Shown here one piece after another: positions 1-10,519 of a stretch of 64,000 nt of DNA. The notes below the pieces were generated by a model. It was not told the DNA's origin. It saw only the letters and a list, made by a program, of their open reading frames with translations, and did no database searches. Every line of letters begins with the position of its first letter. Position 1 is the first letter of the stretch. This DNA comes from Ceratobasidium sp. AG-K. Lineage: Eukaryota > Basidiomycota > Agaricomycetes > Cantharellales > Ceratobasidiaceae. A program made the translations under genes and the position numbers. The stretch covers positions 434,001-498,000 of the forward strand of contig JAWNGF010000016.1 in the NCBI GenBank assembly GCA_037039685.1, given 5' to 3'.

Positions 1-217
1 CATCAATAATCACCACCAGGTCGCGGCTCGGAACGGGCATCCAGTAGGGAAATAGCGGGGATCAGAGGCGAACTCGGCGTCCTTGAGCATGCCACCCCGC
101 GTGGCCCCGGGAGTCTCAGTTGCGACAGACTTATGGGGGTCAAGGCCGAGGGGACGTTGATCGGTGGCGTCATGAGCTGGGTTTGTTTGCGTCGAGGTCG
201 ATCACGTCGCTGAACAT
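1..217 (-). CDS. Possible 5' fragment of a leftward gene, truncated by window edge
   Basis: Unrecognised. An ATG lies at 217-215 on the minus strand and opens a reading frame of about 15 codons (MFSDVIDLDANKPSS). A long open stretch in another minus-strand frame follows, down to about position 15, where a GT that could be a donor appears. The two frames differ by one base near 170-175, so either a base is missing or the ATG frame is accidental. The second stretch has no stop over about 55 codons and a plausible amino-acid mix. No domain is recognised. It could equally be non-coding GC-rich DNA. Confidence 0.3.
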
Positions 218-3200
218 TTGAAATCATCCATCTTCTCTCTGCCGCCACGCGCGACTCGCTACCCGCCCTCACACCACCAACTGGGTAAAAACCCTCACTC
301 TCTTGGAATTGTCATGACACCACGGAGATATGCCTCAGGCATGGTCAGTTTGAACAATTACAGCCGAGCTCAAACGACACAGAGGTGCGTGTGCTATAGA
401 CCGCCCCAGCACAATGTGAACTGACCCACGATACTTGCTCCTATCGGAATATTTCTTTGGCCTGTCTGCAAGCGTTGTGGGTACACGATGCAGATATGTA
501 ATAATGACAAGGGCGCCCGAGCTGCCCTGGAGCCCAGACTTCTACGTGCCGATGAGGTGCAGGATAAGCAAAGGATAAGCTATAATACTATCTGCTAGCT
601 ACGTCCCATCATGTTTCACTTTCAAATGCTAATAATAAGGTCAGTGATCTCCGTGCTATCTTCTGGTCCATATACCACTCTCCAGAGGTATCTATCTCTC
701 CTCACTCGGGAATGCGATGTGTGCGTAACTTCCTTGCAAGTACTGTGACATAGCTTATCAATTCGAATTTGATGTCTCGATGAATATGTAGTCGAGTCGC
801 ATCCTCCCTCCTCGCACCACCAAATGTTGACAATCTTTGACCACGACCGTCTCAATTTCGAATCAGCAACATGGCCGACATTGTGCTAGAAACACGATCG
901 AATTGAAGCTTAACCAAAAGGCAGCAAGGTGTGTCTTGCACTTCCAGTTGGCCAGTGCGCACGGAGTCGGGGCGTGTGGCGGAGCGAACCGTAGAGCGCC
1001 AAACGGTACCACTAGTACCCCTATGTACCACGGATTCACCATGAGTATTCAATACTATGATGCTAATAGCTGACATAAAATGACATTGAGAGTACAAGAT
1101 ACGCCGCTCAGCAGCAAGTGCACTACCACATCCAAAAGCCCAGAGCTGAGCTCACACGGCGTAAGGTTACCAAACACAAAAGTCAAACGACCAAAAGACT
1201 GGGTCACGAGGGAAGCATTTAGGTTCGCCGTCATGACGGGAAATACCAGGTTATTTAGGATTTTGAAAAGTAAGTAAAAAATTGGGCCAGATGCCCACCC
1301 ATCAGTCGTGAACCGTCGTTGATCCTAGCCTGAGATTTATCAATGCTACAGTAGCACAAATGAAATCGGATGATGATACTATTCATTTCCGGCTTGCTCA
1401 CCTATTGAGATCATTTCGAATGCTACGGGAGCTCTCCGCTAGGGCACTGGTATTTTGGGCATTTTATTAGCCTGGTACCATGGTACAGATGGCTCATCTT
1501 GGTGTTTGGGCAACTTCAAAATCAAAGGGTTGAGTGCGACTAGTATATTGGAAGAGCAAGGTGTACAGAATACAGCTAGTCCAAGCACAGGCTAAACTGT
1601 GACAGGAAATTCAACCAAGTTGAAAACATGGAGGGTCTGGGAGCAGAGCTGAAAGGCAGCAGGATTGGGGGCAGACACTGTGGAGGCTAAGTGCGCTGAA
1701 TCCTAGCAATATCAGCACCAAAAACTCTTGACTTAAATTACTGGGCGTGTCCGCTTTCAGTGACTAATGTGCTGAAGATTATCTTCAGGAGTGACTGGGG
1801 GTCAAATAAGTTCCAAAATCTATTCAAATTTACCGTTTATGGTACTGATGACAGCCAACCATGCGCGAGATGGCTGAAAAATGATGTAATATCTCACTGA
1901 AAGCGGACATTTTTGGTTCAGTGCATTTGCTAATTTTATTCAGTAATCTGAGACTCCACAGTGATAGCGCGGTTTGTGCTCACAGACTTCCCGTAGTTAG
2001 ATAATAGTGTCGTTGGTAGTGTAGCAAGTACGTGATCTGGGTTACTCATGTGAAAATCCACAAGTCGAGTTTTCCTCCAAGAAGTCCCCGCAGGACCTCA
2101 CGGTTGCCAGGATTCGTATTCAAGCTCCCGGGCGCTTTCTGTGTGCGCATTTACCCGATGTTTTACTAAGAGGGCCTGCCTCGTGTGTCTCAGTGGCCTA
2201 TCAATGCGGTATGTTTTGATCCCGAGGCCAAACCGCATAGAATATACTCGAGAATGACTCGTTTGTCAGCGAGGAGGGATCCAAGCGTGTTTACTCAAGC
2301 CCAGAAATCGCCCCGATTCAAAGGGGTTTTGTGTTTGAGAAACCAAGCGCGAAAGGGACATCATCTAGAGTCTTTTTAAACAGTTCAATTTAAGATATTT
2401 CTAGCCAAAGCACTCGGCGGGGTGGTATTCTAACAGAGCGCATTTGGCCAGCAAGACACTGGTCTGTGGCTGTGCGGACTTTCAAAGACTTCCGGAAACC
2501 TTGAAAGCTCCCTGCCCTTCTCAGCCTCTTTGGGGCACCTCTCAGAGAAATACGCAAGTTGTAAATTCATCCCGTGCTAAGGCTTGAATAACTTCTTAGT
2601 GGATCATCAGAACAGGACACATATGGACAAATAAACTAAGCGGCACTACTCACTTTGTCTGTATGCGCTTTGAAAGCAAGCTGGGACTACGAAGTTGCGA
2701 CAAAGGCACACCAATAAGTGATATACACCCTCAGACCGGTCAACTTCCTAGCTCGCGATGGCACGGTAGATTACAGCCTGATGAATTCAGAATGCGGTGT
2801 ATGCCGCAGTCCATCAGCGGTCTTAATGGCCGATCTTGAAATTTGCGATCTACTGATCGTCCGTTAGATAATCCCCTACCGCGCCTTGCGGAAGTTTCCG
2901 GGCTCAAGGATACAGTGAACACTAGAGCCGAGTCGGGCGCGGAACCCACATTCCTTGCCTGCCCAGCCTCACATACTTTGGGCTGTGCATGGTGTCCCTT
3001 TGTTCCAGTTTTTTTGTCTTGAGTAGTCGCAGCTGTGCCGCGTGAAATGCAGCCCAGTGCGCATACATAAGGTAGGACAATGCATCCGGCAGCGGTCAAG
3101 CACTTGCTTCTCCAGCCCCCGATTGACCACTTACCACCTCATGTCTTCTGGTGCACACGACTCCACCAAATCGAAGGGCCAAAAAGGGTAGGGCATTGTT

Positions 3201-3400
3201 GCTCCCCATTTGATACTCTTGTATCACTGAATTGGCTTATTAATATGTAGTCCGCCACATGGAATTGGCGAGGGTGACACACCGGAAGAAATTCGAGGTT
3301 GGCTCAAACTTTTTATTGATTGGATAATACCACTGACAAATATGCTTCAAAATATTCTGTTGGGTCCAAAGGAGACACCACAGCACCTGAAGACCAGGTC
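218..3400. other. Gene-poor 3.2 kb stretch
   Basis: Only short overlapping open frames are seen, none with a recognisable domain. A stretch at about 2040-2380 reads open in one plus-strand frame after two breaks, and a 119-codon minus-strand frame covers 2740-3099. Neither could be named, and either may be a decayed gene remnant. The one clear structure is the inverted repeat at 1748-1909, listed separately. Confidence 0.5.
1748..1909. repeat. Candidate MITE with 16 bp terminal inverted repeats
   Basis: TGTCCGCTTTCAGTGA at 1748-1763 is matched by its exact reverse complement at 1894-1909, giving a 162 bp unit. Inside it, around 1757-1796, is a second imperfect palindrome (CTGAAGAT and ATCTTCAG, flanked by CAGTGACT and AGTGACTG). 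This suggests a decayed or nested terminal repeat. No transposase frame lies inside, so the element would be non-autonomous. No clear target-site duplication flanks it. Confidence 0.5.
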
Positions 3401-6400
3401 ATGGACGAACCACATTGGGTGCATGAAGGCGATAGCGACAATAATGGCAAGGGGTTATCTCTGGATGGCGATTTGGGCAGCAAGCTCTTTTCATCATTTA
3501 TGGAAGACATGCTAGATTTACCTGATGCAAGGTACGAAGACACGCCTGGTCGCAAGTCATGTGCTGGGATGTATGAGTAATCTTTGCTTATGAACTTGGT
3601 TTTTGGTTAGCACTGAAGAGGACCCAAACCCATTTATCCTCCAAGGTCTAGCGTACTTCTTGAAATATCAACAATTCGACACCCCCAGAGATCTCATCAT
3701 TGGGATCGTTTTTTACAAGCAGGCGGTTGTACTCACTCCTGACGACCACGAAAAGAAGCCATTTATGCTATTCAGACTGGGAGCTGCCATTCAACTTCGT
3801 TATACACTACTTGGCGAGCCCTCTGACCTCGACGAAGCATTCGAATTCCTGAGTCTCGCAAACGCCCTAACGCCTAGTGATGTTCCAGAGAAACTGGAGA
3901 TCCTTGATAGCCTTGGGAACTTGTACCTGTCTCGGTTTGAATGTCTTGGGAAACTGGAGGATGTTAACGAGTCCATCAGCTGTCTAGAACGGGCAATCGA
4001 GTTATCTAGCGAGCGCTCTATAGGGATGTCAACCTATTTAAATAGCCTTGGACGCTCGTACTTGCGCCGGTTTGAGTATCTCAGCGAAACTGAAGATATC
4101 AACAAATCAATAGAATGCCTAATCCAAGCGTCCTTGCTCAACACTAATGGAGATACAGGCAAGGTATCAATTCTCACCAATCTGGGGAGTGCGCTACAAC
4201 GTCGGTTTCATCATTTGGAGCAGGTCCAAGACATCCAAAACGCGATCGATTATTTGGTTCAAGCGACCTCCCTGGCCACTGATAGTTCCGATAACCAATG
4301 TTTTCGCCTTGGAATCTTGGGAAGCTTGTACCATAGCCGATTTACCCGTCTCGCCGATCCCGAAGACATTGAAAATGCCATCGAATACCTGTCTGAAACA
4401 GTCCCACTCATTCCTGATCGCCACATCGACAAGCCGAGCATGCTTGACAAGCTTGGGAGAGCCTATCTGTCTCGGGCTAAGCATCTAGATATGGAGGAAG
4501 ATGTTAATCGCGCGATTGAATATCTCACGCAAGCGGCTGCCCTCACGCCTAATGACCACGCGACAAATCATATAAGAATTGGAAACCTTGGCGCCCCGTA
4601 TCTATATCGGTTTGACCTGCTAGGCGACCTCTCGGACATCAACAAGGCAATTGAATGTCAAATACAAGCGCTTTCCCTTGCTCCTAAGGATTCTAGCGCA
4701 CTATCACATCTCGATTAGCTGGGTATCTCGTACTCGATCCGATTTGAACATCTCAGACAGACTTCAGATATTCACAAAGCGCTCGATTGCGCCATACAAG
4801 TCAACCTATTGACCCCCCATGATCACGAAGCCAAACGTTCAAGGCTATTTCGGATTGGACACTTTCGTTTGAATCGATTCCACCACCTTTCTGAATTTGA
4901 AGATGTTACCAAAGCAATACACTACATGGAACGGGCAGTTTCAATTACCCCAGACAATCATCCGTTCAAGCAGGCAGCGCTAGAAGGCCTCGGGTTCGCG
5001 CATCTGGCTCGTATGAAATATCTCAACGTGTTCGTCGACACTGAAAAAGCAATCGCGTGCTTTACTCAATCAATCGCTCTCTCGATCGATGGCCCTAGGG
5101 AAAAAGCAAGGAAGATGACAAACCTTGGCACCACATATTGGCATCGGTTCGATCATTTGGGGGATGTCAAAGACATTGATAAAGCTATTGAGCTCCAGTC
5201 TCAAGCTGTCGCACTCACCCGTCGAGAGGATCCACAATGGCCAGACAGAATAGCAAGGCTTGGGCTCTCATATCAAAGCCGTTTCGAGCATCTTGTCACC
5301 TTTCGGGATTTAGAATCTGCTATAGGATGCTTCAAGGAAGCAGCCCAGTCAAATACAGGGTCTCCAGTCGTTAGGTTTGAGGCAGCCCGCCAATGGGCAA
5401 GAATGTCGTCCCTGTTCGACATTCCCTCTGCTCTCCAAGCATATGATGAAGCAATGAGCCTCCTGCCTCACGTTGTCTGGGTTGGAGCCACGATTAATCA
5501 GCGGTACGACCACTTGATGGCCTTTGGAGTGCTGCCTACAGAAGCGGCATCATGCGCTATTGAACTTGGGGCATATGACCGTGCACTTGAATGGCTCGAA
5601 CAAGGACGCTCAGATTGTTTGGAGTCAGCTTCTTCAGCTGCGGACACCCTTTGATGACCTTGCCATCGCAAATCCTACACTTGCAAGGAAGCTAAAGGAA
5701 GTTGCCCGTAAATTGGAAAAATCGGAGGATGCACGCTCTCAATTGCCCTCTGCGCTTGTGTCACTGGATGATCTGCCAGACTTGGAACAGCATATAAGCC
5801 AGCACCAAAATCTAGCATCCGAATGGGAACAGCTACTGGACGAGGCTCGTTGTGTCCCTGGATTTGAATATCTTATCCGCCCTCGAAAAGCGAGCGAACT
5901 GATGTCTGCCGCCAACGGTAGAACCATTGTCCTAATCAACACTATGAGATTTATTGCGATGCTCTGATACTCCTTCCGGGCACCAGTGAGATAACCCACA
6001 TCTCGCTTCCGAATTTTTCCAGTGCAAAAGCGATCGAAGCTCGTCAGGAGCTTGGACAGCTGATTGGACACCGGGGGTTTACCAAAGTCAGCAAGAAGAA
6101 TTCTTGCACCCTTGGTGTAGAAACCCCCTTGAAGCACTCCTTGGGAATATTGTGGCAGGATCTGGTAAAACCGGTGCTCGATTTCCTTGGCTACACAGTA
6201 CGCACTAATTTTCCGAGTCGCTCACCTCTCAATTAATGATAACATGTTTGTTAGGATAAACTCCCCCACCACGAGCTACCGCATATAACGTGGTGCACCA
6301 CCGGAGCGCTTTCATTCCTTCCACTACACGCAGCTGGCTGCTACGATGGGTCGCATCTGAACGCGTTTGACCTCACTGTTTCTTCGTATACTCCAACTAT

Positions 6401-7040
6401 TGGTGCCTTGCTAGTAAATCCCTCCAAGCTTTCCGAGTCTAACCTTGGGATTCTGGCCGTCGGTCAGGAGAACACACCAGGCCAATCGCATCTACCCTAC
6501 ACCGGATTTGAACTTGCAGCGATTGAAGAACACACGAAATCGGATCGTTACTTGCAACTAGCTGGTGACCAGGCGACGGTCGATGCAGTATTGGATGGGA
6601 TGGGTCGCTATGGATCGATTCATCTTGCATGCCACGCCACCCAAAACTGCGAAAACCCGGTACAGAGCGCGTTCCACCTGCACGATGGTAGCCTCACCCT
6701 CTCAGAAATCTCAAAACGATCGTTCAAAGATAAAAGGCTCGCGTTCCTGTCTGCATGTCAGACCGCTACTGGCGACCAGCATCTACCAGATGAGGCGGTG
6801 CACCTGGCGGCGGGAATACTCATGGCAGGTTACCCGAGCGTGATCGCAACGATGTGGTCGATTTGTGATGTGGATGGACCGGAGGTGGCCGAACAAGTCT
6901 ACGCAGAGTTCTCAACAAACGAAGCAACGAAATGCGTCGAGTTGGCCAGGGCATTGCACAAGGCTGTTGCCGGTCTGCGCGAAAAAGTTGGTGTGAACGC
7001 AGTGGAACGGTGGGCGCCGTTTATACACCTTGGGCTGTGA
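3401..7040 (+). pseudogene. TPR-CHAT domain protein with one nonsense and two frameshift lesions
   Basis: This encodes a long array of tetratricopeptide-like repeats (about 3611-5600) followed by a C-terminal CHAT caspase-like domain. The CHAT catalytic residues are present: His in HLACH at 6621-6635 and Cys in SACQT at 6750-6761. In fungi such proteins are large lineage-expanded families, thought to be signalling or death proteases. Proposed introns are 3571-3610 (40 nt) and 6198-6254 (57 nt), and both keep frame. Within the main exon a TAG stop sits at 4716-4718 between two repeat segments. One extra base near 5613 shifts frame, and one missing base near 5942 restores it. The family-like sequence continues across all three. 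The start is uncertain: ATG 3401 is the first in frame, but an upstream exon is possible. It is either a pseudogene or a sequence with errors. Confidence 0.8.
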
Positions 7041-7349
7041 AACCTGTTTGCCATGTCTCTTCTTTTATCTGTTTTCTGTCTCTTTCTCGGGTGCTATTTC
7101 TTGTCAAACCTACTCAATGGCATTATCACCCTATCATTGAATTACCAGGATCAAGAATATCCATAGGTTTAGGTGAGATAACGAGGCTAGGATATGTGGT
7201 TCAATTTGAAGCGGGGACTTGCTAGGTTCTGTGTATTTATCAGCACGCTCACTACGCGGTATTTTACATTAGTACATCCATCAACTGCTTGTATATGCGT
7301 GTCCATTTCTTCAGTAATTTCGCAAACCCGGCTAAACTTAGCCCATCTT
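7041..7349. other. Convergent intergenic spacer
   Basis: About 310 bp between the stop of the TPR-CHAT gene and the stop of the anoctamin gene. Both genes end here, so it should carry their 3' untranslated regions and polyadenylation signals. No further gene is seen. Confidence 0.6.
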
Positions 7350-9742
7350 CTACTCTCCTTTGATCTTCCCAGCCAAAATGCCCTCTCCCTCGTCCGCTCC
7401 GCCCCATAAATCCCCGCCCTCAACGGCACGAGCACCAGCGCCCACGCCATCCGTCGAAACACCAGGAACGAGTCTCTCGTCCCCACCGCTAGCTAGGAAT
7501 TTGCGCTTAACCTCCCTTTCAGACTTTCCAAGCGCATAATATTCTGGGCTTCCTCTCCATACGGCACGCTCGACCACATGTTGCACCAACGCACGCACAA
7601 CAAAGAACACGTGCGAGGCTGCCAAGGCGCACAAAATTGCAGGCAGAACGGCAGTCAAGAGCGTGCTCGTCGCGTGCGTCAGGCCGAGTTTGCCAGCTAC
7701 GGTGTTGTTCCCAGCATGTATGTTGGGAAGTTTGATTTCGCGGCCGAGGGTGGTAGTTAAGAACGGCGAACCGGATTGGGCCGCAGTGGTGGTGTGTCCG
7801 TGGGCGCCAACTTCAACAGGACGGAAAAGGTAGACGAGGGCGGCGTTGGTCAGAGCACCGACCCAGGTAATAAACCCTAGTGCTTCGAGCCAAGGGCCAA
7901 CGGTATCAACTCGTTGAGGGAGGGGTCGGCGACCATGGGTAGTAATTTTAAATGCGTCAGAGCGAAGCTCGAGCCAATTATTGAGTAGAGCCATGACTAG
8001 AAATGCTGTCAATGAAAAAGAAAAGGGGGGGGGGGGACAGGAGCGACCAGAACTTACGAGGTGCGAGCGGCCAGGCGGCACTCCAAACGACGATGTACCC
8101 GAACTAACATAATGGTCAGTTATATGCTTGATGACATAATACGAGTACTTACCTGCGTTACCATTTCGGCATAATCACCAAACAACGTGTACTCGGGCAA
8201 CGCAGACTCTTCTTTTGCGTGCTCGACCAACTGAGCTACTGCATCGGACTTTTCGTCACCCTTTCCCCCAGTGAGGCTCTTACTGGCACGGGCCTTGGCA
8301 ACCCCACGTAGAATAAACGGAAGACCAGTCTCGAGGAAAAAGTTGATGGCCTGATTTGTGACAGTGTATGCGAACATCTGGGCGTGCAGGCGGCCGGGGT
8401 TGATTTTGGCCTGAATTCCTGGAGAAGAAAGAGGTTTGACACCAGCATCCGAAGCTGCTTCGGCAATATCAGGATGCCCGGATTCGAACAAAGCGCTATT
8501 GACCCAACGCATCACATCAGGCCCAAAGGGAACGTAAACGAAGGCAGTCAAGTACAATCCGAGGAAGGCAACGATACTTGAGAGTGCAAAGGTCTTGAGC
8601 GTAAGAGAACGGTAAAAGGTTGACTGGTGAGAATGGTTCTCCCAGTGAGTAAGGCCATTGGCGCTTTGCGTATAGACCGCCATGATGCGGGGGATGACTG
8701 TTACAAAGACGATAGTGGGAAGGAAGCCTAGATATTCCTTTCCTGGACCAGTATAGAGCTGGGTAACAAATGCTTCGAAAAGAAATATGGCGGTGAGAAG
8801 CGCCCCGAGTAAAGCACCGAAGATCCCGATAACCGGAACCGAAATCGCCATGCGTAGCTCGCGTTTCCACCAAGGAAAGAGCGAATCAGCGTCCGCCAAA
8901 TCATCATCGTTGAAGTTGGTGAAGTTGGTAGGGCTGGAGAATTCGACCCGTCGACGTTCAACTTTGTTTACACCAAAGCTTCCCCAACGGACGGCCAGAG
9001 CCCGTTCACGCACACGCCAGATATTGACGGTAGCAATTGCCCAGACCGAGAGTCCTAGAGAGTAAAGTGGGTGATAAGCAGCCTTGAGTAGCCAAGTCGC
9101 GACTCCGAGGGCGGCTGGGACAAACAGGGATCGAGTGTAGAAGGACAAGAAGGAGAAATAGAGGGCAAGTCCTTCTCCGAACTATAGAAATACTACGATT
9201 AGATTACTAATATGGCAAAAACCCTGACGTACGTTGTCGCGAATTTTATCCAGTTCTTCGATTGGGATGGAAAACCCAACCTGCTTTCGGGTCCAATCGG
9301 AGAGCCAAGTATGATTGAAATCTCGGTCCTGCAAAGCCATGATACTTTCAATTCGGGTCCAGTCGCTGGCACCTGGCGCTATGCCTAGTCCATTATCGAC
9401 CCTCGGTGATGTAATATATGTGTGTACGAGACGAATGCGCTCAGCCGGAGTGACGGCAGAAGGGTTATCCGTGCTTTCGAGGGAGGGAATACTGGCTCGG
9501 GCAACGCCATGAACAAAGTCGGCGCGGCGTTCTTGTTCCGCCAATTGTTCTATTTTGGGCTGAGGACACCAGACGAAAACTAGAATCTCGTTGTCGCCCG
9601 TGCCTTTCTTCCCAGCCGCCTTGAGCCCGCCACTCGATAGTGCCGCCAAAAGACGCTTGTACTCGGCAGCCGCATTGCTAGCTTCAGCCTTGGATTTGGC
9701 CGAGCTACGAAATATAATGGCGAGGTCCACTGTGGGAGGCAT
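7350..9742 (-). CDS. Anoctamin / TMEM16-family lipid scramblase or ion channel
   Basis: Four exons (9233-9742, 8153-9181, 8058-8103, 7350-8005) join in frame to a 746-residue protein, close to the usual length of fungal TMEM16 proteins. The N-terminal 170 residues form the soluble domain. Exon 2 opens with the family's first-helix motif FGEGLALYF and carries several hydrophobic helices. Exon 4 holds NNWLELRSDAFK, where E541 and D545 fall at the helix-8 position that binds Ca2+ in characterised family members. By family it should be a Ca2+-regulated phospholipid scramblase of plasma membrane or ER, related to yeast Ist2 and Aspergillus and Nectria TMEM16. The intron at 8006-8057 holds a 12-base G run on the plus strand. 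The gene starts head to head with the CSC1 gene. Scramblase versus channel activity cannot be told from sequence alone. Confidence 0.92.
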
Positions 9743-10519
9743 TGGAATACCAATCTCTGTCGCAGAGTAGAGAGGGGTGACCGTTGGTAGGGACTTTATA
9801 GCTGTGGTTCAGCGCAATGAGGTCGTTTCTGACGTCAGATGCCTGCACGTGATTTGAACTCGTCATTTCCATCGTCAGACGTCGATCATCAGGGGCCATT
9901 CCAGCGCCAAACCTTTGATAGTCATTGGGTTTGTTGTGGGCAAGCCAATTACACTTGAGAATGTCAAACCCGCTTGATTATCGAGCAGAAAACCTGGCGT
10001 GTGTTCCTTTCATGGACACCCTGCTGGCTTGTAATGTGTCTCATTCTTATATATATATGTGATCCTGGCCCTTCATCAATCGGATCCTTTACCGGTATAC
10101 AAGCTAAGGTCGGACTCTCCGGACTCTCTAAGTCTCGGGAAGAATTCCGTGTAAATGCACGATGAGTTTTGCGCAATTTAAATTGAGTGGGAGCAGATCT
10201 TTCGCTTTCAAGCCATATTTTAGGTCCTCGTTGGTCAACCTGTGACGTGCACGTGCATTGGCGACTGATACCAGTCTGATGTGAGGCATCAGTTCGCAAC
10301 CACCTCCTATCTCAGGGCGCCCTCTCGCGACGGCACGTCCGTGCCAGTCTTGGCAAAACACGCGCGGCTCGCGGCTCGCTCGTCTCGCCGCAACCCGAAT
10401 TGGACAAACATCACGTGGCATCGGCATAACGTCACTCCTGCGGGGTTTTGGCATTTATCGGAATCGGCCACATTCCAGCTAGCCTACTCTTACTCCCGGG
10501 TTTGACGTTCTTGGGGCTT
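9743..10519. promoter_or_regulatory. Shared divergent promoter region of anoctamin and CSC1 genes
   Basis: This 777 bp gap separates the two start codons. It contains a perfect CRE palindrome TGACGTCA at 9830-9837. Three CACGTG E-boxes lie at 9846-9851, 10250-10255 and 10412-10417, and a CGTCA half-site follows the last E-box. These are the classical sites of bZIP (ATF/CREB) and bHLH factors, whose fungal members often act in stress responses. The motifs are seen directly; any regulation is inference. Confidence 0.5.

Noticed and set aside
4700..4810. Intron to remove the TAG at 4716 in the TPR-CHAT gene
   Set aside because: The repeat sequence continues in the same frame immediately on both sides of the stop, so removing it by splicing would delete needed repeat residues. 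No good donor lies before it.
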